A stretch of 64,000 nucleotides of DNA from Ravibacter sp964559125. GTDB taxonomy: Bacteria; Bacteroidota; Bacteroidia; Cytophagales; Spirosomataceae. Each line of letters opens with the position of its first letter. The stretch's first letter is position 1. The stretch covers positions 1 through 64,000 of the forward strand of contig CAZLGW010000029.1 of assembly GCA_964559125.1 (NCBI GenBank), written 5' to 3'. A program made the position numbers and the translations under genes. Of this stretch, positions 9,310 through 18,715 are shown piece after piece. The notes beneath the pieces were generated by a model that saw only the letters and a list, made by a program, of their open reading frames with translations, ran no database searches and was not told where the DNA came from.

Positions 9310-12300
9310 TTAAAATGTAACATTCAGCCCTACTCTGAAAGTCCGGTTGAGCGGGTAGTCGTTGTAATTTGTTTTGGCCACGCCCCCGCTGGTTGCATTG
9401 GCATCCGGATCGAAGCCTATCAGCCTGGTGATGGTGAATACATTATCCATGGCGGTGTAAAGGTTTATTTTTGATACCGCCGGGTTGGGTTTCAATGGCA
9501 CGTTATAGTTCAGGATCACATTTTTCAGCCGGAAAAACGAGGCATCCTGAACCGTTAATGAATTGACGATCCGCCCGGAGAAATAGCTGGATGCATTCAC
9601 TCCCGACGGGTATTTGTCGGAAGGATTGTCCGGAGTCCAGCGGTTGAGCATCACTTCCGAAAGCCGGTTCCGGTATTCATTGGTCGGAAGGAGCGACTCG
9701 GCTACGTTGGCATTGAGGGTATGGTAACCCTGAATCGCCTGTAAGAATATGTCGAGCGTAAAGTTTTTGTACCTGACCTGGTTATTTAATCCCACTGTAA
9801 GTTTGGGGAAGGGGTTACCAAGAATAACACGGTCTTCTATGTTGATGACCTTATCACCGTTCTGATCTCTGAAGCGCGGTTCACCGGGTTTGGCATTGGG
9901 TTGTGCCGACTCGCTAATCTCCTGTTGGTTCTGGAAAATACCGTCTATTTCATAGCCGTAAAAAGATTGCATGGCACTACCTTCTTCCACTACCAGGTAG
10001 TTCGAAATGAACGTTCCGATGCTGCCCGTCAGTATCTGCGGGATAAAGGCAGGCAGCCTGGTCACTTTATTCTTCAGGGTGGAAAGGCTTAGCATAGAAG
10101 TCCATTGCAGGTCTTTTTTCCTGACATTCACGCTGTTAAGCCCGAAATCAAAACCAGTGTTGCGAACCTGCCCGAAATTGACCCGGATATTGGAATAACC
10201 TACTACTGCCGGCAAAGGCTTGTTAAACAACTGGTCGTCGGTCTGCCTGATGTAGTATTCGATACTTCCGTATACCCTGTTCCCGAAGAGGCCGTAGTCT
10301 ATCCCGAAGTTATATTCGGAGGTCGTTTCCCATTTAAGATTGGAATTAGGTAGCCTGGCCGGGACGACCCCCTGGCTGATCGTGTTCCCGAATACGGCAG
10401 AACCGCCGGCGACAAGGGTTTGTATCGTCTCATAATTCCGGATCCCCTGGTTACCCAGCTTGCCATAGCCTACACGCAGTTTCAGATCACTTACCGTGCG
10501 GTTAAGACCGGCGAAAAAGCTCTCGTCGGAAATCCTCCATGCCAGCGCAGCGGAAGGAAACAGCGCATATTTGTTGTTATCGGCAAACCGGGAGGTCCCA
10601 TCGATCCGCAGAGACGCGGTCAGGAGGTACTTATCCAGGAAAGCATAGTTCATGCGTCCCAGGATACTGTGAAGGCGGTTGCGGGTCCGGTCGGAGGTTA
10701 CGGCGTCACCGTTGAGGTTATCGCCGCTTTGCAGCAGGTCGGCGCCGGTAACATCGGAGAGGAAGCCGCGGTTTAAGGCGGTGAACCCTGCCGTAACAAA
10801 CTGTTCGAAGGTAGTACCGGCCATTAGGCTCAGGTCGTGGTTGCTGCCGATCTTTTTGCGGTAGTTAAGCAGGAACTCCGACAACCAGTGGCTTGCCTCA
10901 GAGGCATCTCTGGAGCCGATCCCGTTGGAACCCCTGCCGTTCATGGTCAGCCGGCTATTGTAAAACGAGCCCTGCAGGTTCTGCACATCGCCCCCCAGGC
11001 GGATAGTACCTGTCAGGTCGTCCGAAAAATGGATATCTGTCGAGAGCGTTCCGTAGAAGGAATTCCTGACATCCTGTCTGCTGACCCCGTTGATCAGCGC
11101 CAGCGGGTTATCGAGCGCGATGAAATTGTTCAGGTAGTAACGCCCGTTTTCGTCGAGCGTAGCCGGCAATGTCGGGTCAAACTGTATGGAAGTATTGATA
11201 GGCCCGGCATTTTCATTGGCGGTATTACTCACCAGTATCTGGTTGTTTACACCCCTGGTGAAATTCATGTTGAGTTTGAAATTGATAAATTTCTTCGGAG
11301 TGAAGCTGACGTTTGTCCGGACATTGAATTTCCTGAAATCGGATTCCTTTACAAGGCCGTCCTGGCCGAAGTAGTTGAGCCCGACATAATAGGTGCCTTT
11401 GTCGGTACCGCCCGACATCGAAAGCTGATGGTTCGTAACGGGGGCCGAGCGCTTGAAAATCTCATCCTGCCAGTTTGTGCCTTCCCCCACGCGGTTTATT
11501 TCGTCGGCAGCATAAATCGGATCCCCACCTGAAGCCAGCCTGAGATCGTTCAGGAGATTCATATACTGGCTGCCGTTCAGCACACCGATTCTTTTGGCTA
11601 CCGACTGGATACCGTAGTAAGCACTGTAACGCAATTCCGATTTTTCCTTCACGCCCGATTTGGTAGTGATCAGCACGACACCGTTGGCAGCTCTCGTGCC
11701 GTATATAGCAGAGGCGGAAGCATCTTTAAGTACCTCTATGGAAGTGATATCTTCAGGGCTCAGATCCACGATAGATACTGACGGCAGGCCATCTACCACG
11801 TACAATACATCGTTGTTCCCGTTGATGGAGTTAGCTCCCCTGATCTGTACCTTGGTAGATCCTCCGGGCGCAGAGCTCGACTGGCTTACATTTACCCCGG
11901 GAGCCCTTCCGTTGATCAGTTGCGCGGCATTCTGATTGGGACCCTGAGTGAAATTATCTTCGGTAACAGACACGATCGCACCCGTTACATCTCTTTTTTT
12001 CTGAACGCCATAGCCTACTACCACCAGCTCATCCAGCGATTTATTGTCTACCATAAGTGTGACATTCACCACTGACTGTCCTTTCACCGCAATCTCGCGT
12101 GCAATAAAGCCGACAAAAGAAAAAGACAGTACCGGGTCCTCCAGGCTTTCAGGGATAGAAATGGTATAGTTCCCGTTCAGATCGGTGATAACACCCCTGG
12201 TAGTCCCTTTAAGAAGAATATTTACTCCGGGCAAAGCTTCGCCGTTTTCGTCGGTTACTTTCCCGGAAATATCGATAGCAACCGGCGTATGCGTGACAAT

Positions 12301-12804
12301 GCGCCTGCTAAGGTGCTCGACCAGCGAAGGCTGCTCCGGCTGATAGGGTTGAGCTACCACACCAGGCTCCGGTGCGGGTAGTGCTATATCCGTACGTACA
12401 GGGGGTTCGTCTTTACGCCTGATCACGATTATGTTGTCTACCTCTACATAAGTCAGTGGCTGATTCTGAAAAATCTGGTCCAGCACGTTACGCACAGGCG
12501 TCTTCTTTACCGACAGACTCACAGTTTTTTCGAGCTCCTTCAGACTGTTGTCGTACCAGAAAATGATGCCGGTCTGCCTGCTGATTGTTTCGAGCAACTG
12601 CCGGGTAGATACATTTTTCTGCGCAATTGTAACGCGCTGGGCTTTACTATCGGCAAAAACATGTGCGCACGCAATAGTCAGTAACAAAGCAGTAGTTTTT
12701 AGCCGCATAAGCCATCTTCGTTTAAATTCGCCGGCTCGGGGAAGCCGGGGAGAGAACTTGCCCTTTTCCAACGGGGCAAAAGTGGAATACCTGCAAAATT
12801 TCAT
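9310..12804 (-). CDS. SusC/RagA TonB-dependent transporter with STN domain (PUL 1)
   Basis: An 1164-residue outer-membrane transporter. Residues 1-52 are a long signal region (MRLKTTALLLTIACAHVFA is the hydrophobic part, and a start at its Met33 is possible). An STN domain at about 60-128 is followed by a carboxypeptidase-regulatory-like domain (about 180-265, ISGKVTDENGEALPGVNILL), the LDELVVVGYGVQKK box, the plug, and a beta-barrel ending in FRVGLNVTF. STN-bearing SusC proteins signal through an anti-sigma factor; the FecR and ECF sigma genes lie directly upstream on the same strand. The gap to fecR (183 bases) contains a hairpin and may hold the susC promoter. Confidence 0.96.
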   Translation of the reverse strand: MKFCRYSTFAPLEKGKFSPRLPRAGEFKRRWLMRLKTTALLLTIACAHVFADSKAQRVTIAQKNVSTRQLLETISRQTGIIFWYDNSLKELEKTVSLSVKKTPVRNVLDQIFQNQPLTYVEVDNIIVIRRKDEPPVRTDIALPAPEPGVVAQPYQPEQPSLVEHLSRRIVTHTPVAIDISGKVTDENGEALPGVNILLKGTTRGVITDLNGNYTISIPESLEDPVLSFSFVGFIAREIAVKGQSVVNVTLMVDNKSLDELVVVGYGVQKKRDVTGAIVSVTEDNFTQGPNQNAAQLINGRAPGVNVSQSSSAPGGSTKVQIRGANSINGNNDVLYVVDGLPSVSIVDLSPEDITSIEVLKDASASAIYGTRAANGVVLITTKSGVKEKSELRYSAYYGIQSVAKRIGVLNGSQYMNLLNDLRLASGGDPIYAADEINRVGEGTNWQDEIFKRSAPVTNHQLSMSGGTDKGTYYVGLNYFGQDGLVKESDFRKFNVRTNVSFTPKKFINFKLNMNFTRGVNNQILVSNTANENAGPINTSIQFDPTLPATLDENGRYYLNNFIALDNPLALINGVSRQDVRNSFYGTLSTDIHFSDDLTGTIRLGGDVQNLQGSFYNSRLTMNGRGSNGIGSRDASEASHWLSEFLLNYRKKIGSNHDLSLMAGTTFEQFVTAGFTALNRGFLSDVTGADLLQSGDNLNGDAVTSDRTRNRLHSILGRMNYAFLDKYLLTASLRIDGTSRFADNNKYALFPSAALAWRISDESFFAGLNRTVSDLKLRVGYGKLGNQGIRNYETIQTLVAGGSAVFGNTISQGVVPARLPNSNLKWETTSEYNFGIDYGLFGNRVYGSIEYYIRQTDDQLFNKPLPAVVGYSNIRVNFGQVRNTGFDFGLNSVNVRKKDLQWTSMLSLSTLKNKVTRLPAFIPQILTGSIGTFISNYLVVEEGSAMQSFYGYEIDGIFQNQQEISESAQPNAKPGEPRFRDQNGDKVINIEDRVILGNPFPKLTVGLNNQVRYKNFTLDIFLQAIQGYHTLNANVAESLLPTNEYRNRLSEVMLNRWTPDNPSDKYPSGVNASSYFSGRIVNSLTVQDASFFRLKNVILNYNVPLKPNPAVSKINLYTAMDNVFTITRLIGFDPDANATSGGVAKTNYNDYPLNRTFRVGLNVTF

Positions 12805-12895
12805 AATTTTGACGTACTGGGGTTAATTAAGTTAGACACTCGCTGCAAACGCAGACTTTAGCTCCAGGTTGATCTCCCGGACACCGGGCTGATCG

Positions 12896-12923
12896 GGCCG
12901 GAAGTGTGGCAGCACTTTCGGCC
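12896..12923. other. Hairpin between fecR and susC, PUL 1
   Basis: GGCCGGAAGTG at 12896-12906 pairs with CACTTTCGGCC at 12913-12923 with one mismatch and a 6-base loop. It lies in the 183-base gap between fecR and susC. It could end the sigma-fecR transcript or attenuate readthrough; no strong T-run follows on the minus strand. A hairpin sits at the same place in PUL 2 (24619-24649). Confidence 0.5.
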
Positions 12924-12987
12924 TTTTACCTGTCAGATACTGATCTTTATCCTGATATCATCCTGCAAACAAAATTTGGTGAAAAGA

Positions 12988-14160
12988 TTATGGTAAAACC
13001 GTGATCTGCCCGTCGGCAAACCTGAAACGTATATCATTAAGCTCGAGCACTTTCATTACCCGCGACAAGGGAAGGTTCCTCGAAAAACCTCCCGTAAAAG
13101 ACCGCTTCGGTACTTCTCCCTCGTAAACCACCTTCACATCGTACCATCTTTCAAGATACCTCATGATCGCCGGGACGTCGGCATCTCGATAGGATATAAT
13201 GCCGTCCTTCCAGGAAATAGCATCATATGCGTTGATGTCCGAGCGTATCTGGAACCCGTCCCGGTCAGTATATACCGATTGCTGACCCGGTTTCAGCACC
13301 TGGCTGATGTTCGTGCCGATCTTGTCTACTTTTACGCTTCCTTCCAGCAAAGTGGTTTTGATCCCGCGTTCATTGGCGTAGGCCATAATATTGAAGCTCG
13401 TACCCAGCACCTCCACTATCTCGGAGTTATTGACATTGATCTTGAACGGTCTTGATTTTCCTCCCGATACGTTTTTCGTGACTTCGAAGTAACCTTCACC
13501 GTTAAGCTCTACCACACGGTCCTTTCCACTGAATACGGTAGGATATCTGAGTGAAGACTCCGAGTTGAGCCATACCCTGCTCCCGTCCGGAAGGGTAAGA
13601 CGGAACTGTCCTCCCCGGGGGGTACGAATCACATTATACGTAACACGTACATCTTTGCCTTCCAACTCTTCGTAAATGAGCTCTCCCCCTGTTTTATGGA
13701 TCACATAGCCCGCTCCCTTCGACAACGCCCCGCTCGAAGTACTGTCGAGTTCGATCGTCGTACCATCACCCAATGTCAGCGTTGCTTTGTCCGTTCCGGG
13801 CAATATATCCGTGGAAGCAGCAACAGCCTCCTCCACGGAGCCGGTACTTTTATTACCAAAAAGAAACCAACCCCCGATCGCCAGCAAACCGGCCAGGACC
13901 GAAGCCGCAGCAATACCGCGCCAGGGCAAACGGTATGTCTTCACCGCAACACCTCTTCCGATCTCTTTACTGATCGCTCGCCAAAGCCGGTTCCTGTATT
14001 CTTCGTCATTCGCGCCCCTGCTATCGGGCACGGAAAGTTCTTCATCGCTGTTCTCGCGATACCAGTTGTCAAATTCCTGCTTTTCTTCCGGTGTAGCCGA
14101 CCCGTCAAGCCATTTCTGAGCCAGTTCCTGGTACCTTCGGGGTATATTATTAAACTTCAT
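12988..14160 (-). CDS. FecR-family anti-sigma/sigma regulator (PUL 1)
   Basis: A 390-residue inner-membrane protein: a cytoplasmic N-terminal sigma-binding part (YQELAQKWLDGSATPEEKQEF), one transmembrane helix at about 82-101, and a periplasmic FecR domain with the signatures IRTPRGGQFRLTLPDGSRVWLNSESSLRYP and GEGYFEVTKN, followed by a C-terminal domain of the DUF4974 type. It would sense the STN domain of the adjacent SusC and control the sigma factor encoded 81 bases upstream. The final region ends DIRFRFADGQITVLP. Confidence 0.95.
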   Translation of the reverse strand: MKFNNIPRRYQELAQKWLDGSATPEEKQEFDNWYRENSDEELSVPDSRGANDEEYRNRLWRAISKEIGRGVAVKTYRLPWRGIAAASVLAGLLAIGGWFLFGNKSTGSVEEAVAASTDILPGTDKATLTLGDGTTIELDSTSSGALSKGAGYVIHKTGGELIYEELEGKDVRVTYNVIRTPRGGQFRLTLPDGSRVWLNSESSLRYPTVFSGKDRVVELNGEGYFEVTKNVSGGKSRPFKINVNNSEIVEVLGTSFNIMAYANERGIKTTLLEGSVKVDKIGTNISQVLKPGQQSVYTDRDGFQIRSDINAYDAISWKDGIISYRDADVPAIMRYLERWYDVKVVYEGEVPKRSFTGGFSRNLPLSRVMKVLELNDIRFRFADGQITVLP

Positions 14161-14241
14161 TGTTTTGCTTTTACAAACATAGGTGTCTGAAAAAGCGGTA
14201 ACCCCTTAGTCGCAATTGAATTTTTTTTTAAATGAGAAAAA

Positions 14242-14808
14242 TTATAGAAAAAAGAAGAACAGGCTGTGTACGATCGCATGCCTGATCGCACGCAGCGCCC
14301 TACTGATATGAGCTTCGACCGTTTTCTCTGAAATAGCCATCTCCTGGGCGATCTGCTTGTGCGAAAACCCGGATTCCCGGCTAAGGCGGTAGACTATTCT
14401 ACACTTTTCGGGCAGGCTCTCCACGACTTCAGACACCTGGCAGGTCAGCTGTTCCATTTCAATTGCGGTTTCCGTGCCGGGAACCGACGAAAGCGCTGCA
14501 TCCTGGCTGCCGGCTTCCAGCGAGAGTACCTTATTTCGTACGGCGAGCACCTTTAATACTTTGTATTTTACGGAAACTGCGAGATAACTGCCAAGGGAAG
14601 ATGTCAGCTGCAAATCTCTTCGTCTTTTCCAGAGAGATATAAAAAGGTCCTGGACAATATCTTCGGCCTCGTCCAGATCGCCGGTTTTGTTTGCGGCAAC
14701 CGTCAGCACCGGCTTCCAGTAGCGATTGAAAATTTCCGTAAACACTTCGTCATTACCTTCCCGGAGGAGGTCGAGCAAATCGTTATCGGTCAGGTTTTCA
14801 AGACTCAT
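14242..14808 (-). CDS. ECF RNA polymerase sigma factor (PUL 1)
   Basis: A 188-residue sigma-70 family protein of the ECF class. Region 2 contains AEDIVQDLFISLWKRR; region 4 contains LPEKCRIVYRLSRESGFSHKQIAQ and the helix-turn-helix SEKTVEAHISRALRAIR. It is the first gene of the minus-strand PUL 1 unit and pairs with the FecR encoded next. Possible TAnnTTTG promoters on the minus strand are seen at 14841-14834 and 14883-14876, both without a clear -33 box. Confidence 0.95.
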   Translation of the reverse strand: MSLENLTDNDLLDLLREGNDEVFTEIFNRYWKPVLTVAANKTGDLDEAEDIVQDLFISLWKRRRDLQLTSSLGSYLAVSVKYKVLKVLAVRNKVLSLEAGSQDAALSSVPGTETAIEMEQLTCQVSEVVESLPEKCRIVYRLSRESGFSHKQIAQEMAISEKTVEAHISRALRAIRHAIVHSLFFFFL

Positions 14809-14833
14809 TCGCTGCAGATTATCTTCGTACAGG

Positions 14834-14883
14834 CAAAGTTAGCAATTGAGCGGAATCCCCCGACTTGTTCCGTTACAAAGATA
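14834..14883 (-). promoter_or_regulatory. Candidate -7 boxes for the PUL 1 sigma gene
   Basis: On the minus strand TAACTTTG (14841-14834) and TATCTTTG (14883-14876) match the Bacteroidota -7 consensus TAnnTTTG and lie 26 and 68 bases upstream of the sigma start codon. No good TTTG -33 element was found for either, so this is tentative. Confidence 0.35.
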
Positions 14884-14911
14884 TAATTGTAAATTGTTGT
14901 TAGAGGTAGGG

Positions 14912-14994
14912 GAAGGGCCTGATTCCTTGCGGAGAAGGAGCGGGCTGCGCGGGAGGGATTATGTCCGCAGCGATGGACGATGCGCGGATGCGAG
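14912..14994 (+). pseudogene. Decayed fragment of the FAD dehydrogenase 3' end
   Basis: In frame from 14916 the sequence encodes GLIPCGEGAGCAGGIMSAAM, nearly the same as the C-terminal FAD-contact block of the dehydrogenase at 4658-6238. By eye about 54 of 64 bases match positions 6125-6188, and the similarity fades after a small deletion. A stop codon precedes the fragment at 14907-14909, and no start or ribosome site is evident. It is a relic of a second copy or of a partial duplication, now lying between the divergent sigma and propeller-repeat genes. The rest of the 307-base space holds only candidate promoters. Confidence 0.8.
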
Positions 14995-15115
14995 CAACCT
15001 ACCCGAAAGATACAGGTTTTCCTATAGAGTACCCCACCGATATTTAAAAGAACTTTGTTCTGTTGATTTGCCGCTTTAAGGTGCTTTCGTAATACTGTTT
15101 AACTAAAAACGAGCT

Positions 15116-18100
15116 ATGAACAGACTATTTATATTCGCCAAAAGAGCAGCCTTTGCGGCAGCTATGCTTTTAACGACGCTGGCCACTAAGGCCCAGGATA
15201 TAACGCTGGACTGGGCAAAACACGTGAGCGGGCCGGAAGGGTCGGGCTTCGGAAGCTCCATCGCTGTGGACGCCGCGGGCAATGTGTATACCACAGGAGC
15301 TTTCCAGGGAACCGTCGATTTTGACCCGGGTGCCGGTACGTTTGAACTGACTTCGGCAGGTCAGGACGATATCTTTATCTCCAAATTAGCCCCCAATGGT
15401 GATTTCCTTTGGGCCAGACAGATCGGTGGTTCATCCTATGACCAGGGGGTCGCCATTGGCGTGGATGTTTCCGGCAATGTGTATACCATGGGGACTTTCC
15501 AGGGAACTGTCGATTTTGATCCCGGTGAAGGAACCCACAACCTGACTTCGGCAGGGCCGCTAGAAGATATCTTTATTTCCAAATTAAATACCAGCGGCCA
15601 GTTCGTCTGGGCCAGACAGCTCAGTGGTTCATCGACTTACTCGGGAAGCTCCATGACCGTGGACGCCGCCGGGAATGTGTATACCACGGGGTATTTCCGG
15701 GAAACCATCGACTTTGACCCGGGAGATGGTGTCTACAACCTGACTTCGATAGGGTTAGCGGATATCTTTATCTCCAAATTAAACACTAACGGTAACTTCG
15801 TTTGGGCCAAACGAATGGGTGGTTCAAACTCGGAAGAGGGGCTCGCTATTACCGTGGACGGCTCCGGCAATGTATATACCACGGGATTTTTCCGGGAAAC
15901 CGTCGATTTTGACCCGGGAGAGGGAACGTATGAACTGACGTCGTCAATAGGACTCGATGTCTTTATCTCCAAATTGGATAACGACGGTGATTTCGTTTGG
16001 GCCAAACAGTTCAGTGTTTCAACATCGGGATTCGGAAACGCCATCGCCGTGGACGCAGCCGGCAATGTGTACACTACGGGGTATTTCTTCAACACCGCTG
16101 ATTTTGACCCGGGTGAGGGTACTTATGAGCTTACTGCGGCGGGCGATGAGGATATTTTTATCTCCAAATTAGATGTCAATGGTAATTTTGTCTGGGCCAA
16201 ACGTATTGGGGGTTCATCAAGCTTAGGGGCAAGAGACCGGGGATACGGCATCGCCTTAGACGGTTCCGGCAATGTGTATACCACCGGGTATTTCCAGGGA
16301 AACATCGATTTTGATCCCGGTGCAGGAACCCACAACCTGGCTGCGGCAGGCCAGGAAGATGTCTTTGTCTCCAAATTAGCATCCAACGGTGATTTCGTCT
16401 GGGCCAAACGCATCGGGGGTGCAGCGAGGGACTATGGGAGCGCCATCGCCGTGACGGGTTCCGGCAATGTATATACCACGGGGCTTTTCTACGAAACTGC
16501 CGATTTTGACCCGGGAGAGGAAATCTATAACCTGACAGCTTCCGGTCTTAATTTCGATATTTTTATCTCTGGATTAACTGCTACAGGTGATTTTGCCTGG
16601 GCTAAACGTATGGGGGGTTCGGCAGGAGACGGGGGAAGCTCCATCGCCGTTGACGCCGCGGGGAATGTGTATACCACGGGGTATTTTGTAGGAACCGTCG
16701 ATTTTGACCCGGGCGACGGAACTCACAACCTGACTTCGGCAGGAGGAAACGATATCTTTATTTCCAAATCAGACGCCAATGGTGGTTTTCTCTGGGCAAA
16801 ACGCATCGGCGGTACATCATCCGACTATGGATACGCCATCGCCGTGGACGGTTCCGGTAACGTATACACCACGGGATATTTCTACGGAACCGTCGATTTT
16901 GACCCGGGCGACGGAACTCACAACCTGACTTCGGCAGGAGNNNNNNNNNNNNNNNNNNNNNNNNNNNNNNNNNNNNNNNNNNNNNNNNNNNNNNNNNNNN
17001 NNNNNNNNNNNNNNNNNNNNNNNNNNNNNNNNNNNNNNNNGGAACCGTCGATTTTGACCCGGGCGACGGAACTCACAACCTGACTTCGGCAGGAGGAAAC
17101 GATATCTTTGTCTCCAAATTAACGACCAACGGTGATTTTGTCTGGGCCAGGCGCATCGGGGGTGCACTAAGCGACGGGGCGCTCGCCATCGCTGTGGACG
17201 GCTCCGGCAGTGTATATACTACGGGGTCTTTCCGGGGAACCGTCGATTTCGACCCGGGGGCAGGAACGTTTGAACTGACTTCGGCAGGTCAGGACGATAT
17301 CTTTATCTCCAAATTGACTACCGACGGAAATTTCGTCTGGGCAAAACGCATCGGGGGGACACTGGCGGATCAGGCATTTGGCATAGCCGTGGACGGTTCC
17401 GGCAATGTGTATACCACAGGAACTTTCCGGGGGACCGCTGACTTTAACCCCGGTACAGGAGCCTTCGAGCTGACTTCGGCAGGGGGAACCGATATCTTTA
17501 TCTCCAAATTAGCCGCCAACGGTGATTTCGCCTGGGCCAAAAGTATCGGGGGTGTATCAACATTAGGGGACGGGGGACGCGCCATTGCAGTAGACGGTTC
17601 CGGTAATGTGTACACCACGGGGTATTTTCGGGGAACCGTCGATTTCGACCCGGGCGAGGAGACCTACAATCTGGTAACTGCCAATACCAGTACCGATATC
17701 TTTATCTCCAAATTAACGACAGCCGGTGATTTCGTCTGGGCCAAACGCATCGGAGGTACACAAGCGTGTCAGGGGTTCTCCATCGCCCTTGACGGTTTCG
17801 GCAATGTGTATACCACGGGGTATTTCCGGGGAACCAACGTCGATTTTGACCCGGGGAACGAAGTCTATAATCTGACGACGACTCCTTTCGGATCAGATAA
17901 TACCTTTATTCTGAGACTAACCGCCGGCGGTAATTTCGTCTGGGCCAAGCATATCGGCGGTTCATCGGGGGACGAGGGACTCGCCATTGCCGTAGACGCT
18001 TCCGGCAATGTGCATGCCACGGGGTCTTTCCTGGGAACCGTCGATTTTGACCCCGGGGAGGACGAATACAATCTGGCATCCCCGTCTTATAGCATCTTCG

Positions 18101-18687
18101 TAGTAAAGCTTAATCCCATAGGAGGGCTTCCCGTCACCCTGGCAGGTTTTACAGTTCGTTCGGAAGGGAATGTAGCCATGCTGCAATGGACCACCACCGA
18201 AGAAGTGAATGCATCTCACTTCGAGATTGAAAGCAGCGTGGATGGAAGAAATTTTGTCGCTGTCGGCAGCGTACCGGCAAGAGGCGGATCCCGCCGGGAG
18301 ACCGACGACCATGGCACCATGAAACGCTACACCTTCGCCGACCCGCTTACGGTTTACAGCCATCAGTCTATGCTTTACTATCGGCTGCGCATGGTCGACC
18401 TTGACGGGACCTTTGACTACAGCGAAATACGTTCGATTCGCCTGGATGCAGTGGCAAAACGGGGGTTTTATCCGAATCCGGTAAGTAATGGTGTGCTTCA
18501 TGTTCCGGCCAGGTATGCAACCGGACAGGCTGAGGTATCCATTTATAACCTGGCCGGCAGGCAGGTATACCGTCATTCAGGCATAAAGGCCTGGCATCAA
18601 CTGTCGGGCCTGGCTACAGGCCTCTACCTTGTTGAGATCAATGACGGAAAAGGGAATGTGCTCCGCGAGAAGGTAATTATCAAATAA
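15116..18687 (+). CDS. Secreted beta-propeller-repeat protein with T9SS C-terminal domain (contains assembly gap)
   Basis: The frame runs from ATG 15116 into the N-gap, and a second frame runs from the gap to 18687. Both sides encode the same repeat, so this is one gene; the apparent frame change only reflects the placeholder length of the gap. Residues 1-26 are a signal peptide. At least 15 units of 65-69 residues follow (GTVDFDPGxGTxNLTSAG, DIFISKL, GxFVWAKRIGG, IAVDGSGNVYTTG), which resemble SBBP beta-propeller repeats. After the repeats come an Ig-like region and a typical type IX secretion sorting tail (FYPNPVSNGVLHV, VSIYNLAGRQVY, GLYLVEI, ending EKVIIK). The product is probably cell-surface attached or released. 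Function unknown; adhesion or binding is possible. Confidence 0.9.
15296..18075 (+). repeat. Tandem coding repeat, period 195-207 bases
   Basis: The GATTTTGAC-type (DFDPG) landmark occurs at 15317, 15512, 15710, 15905, 16100, 16307, 16502, 16700, 16895, then after the gap at 17050, 17245, 17440, 17641, 17842 and 18043. Spacing is 195 to 207 bases. The units that begin at about 16691, 16886 and 17041 are identical over 55 bases, the last two being the edges of the gap, so recent unit duplication is likely. Confidence 0.95.
16941..17040. other. Assembly gap (100 N)
   Basis: Exactly 100 N, a usual placeholder for a gap of unknown size. The 55 bases on the left edge (16886-16940) are identical to those on the right edge (17041-17095), showing that the assembler stopped in a near-identical repeat. 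If whole units of 195 bases are missing, the true gap would be about 140 bases or 140 plus multiples of 195. Confidence 0.98.
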
Positions 18688-18691
18688 GCGG

Positions 18692-18715
18692 CGGGTATAC
18701 GGTTGATATTACCCG
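18692..18715. terminator. Possible bidirectional terminator between convergent genes
   Basis: CGGGTA (18692-18697) pairs with TACCCG (18710-18715) around a 12-base loop, in the 21-base space between two convergent stop codons and overlapping the last codon of topB. No clear T-run, so only weakly supported. Confidence 0.3.

Noticed and set aside
14846..15079. Small plus-strand frame of 77 codons between sigma and the repeat protein
   Set aside because: It is in a different frame from the recognisable FAD dehydrogenase relic; the relic explains the similarity and no gene start is supported.
16886..17200. A frameshift splitting the propeller-repeat gene in two
   Set aside because: The frame change coincides with the 100-N placeholder, so it reflects unknown gap length and not a mutation.
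15296..18075. Regular repeats as a CRISPR array
   Set aside because: The repeats are 195-207 bases, in frame and coding; there are no short unique spacers or cas genes.
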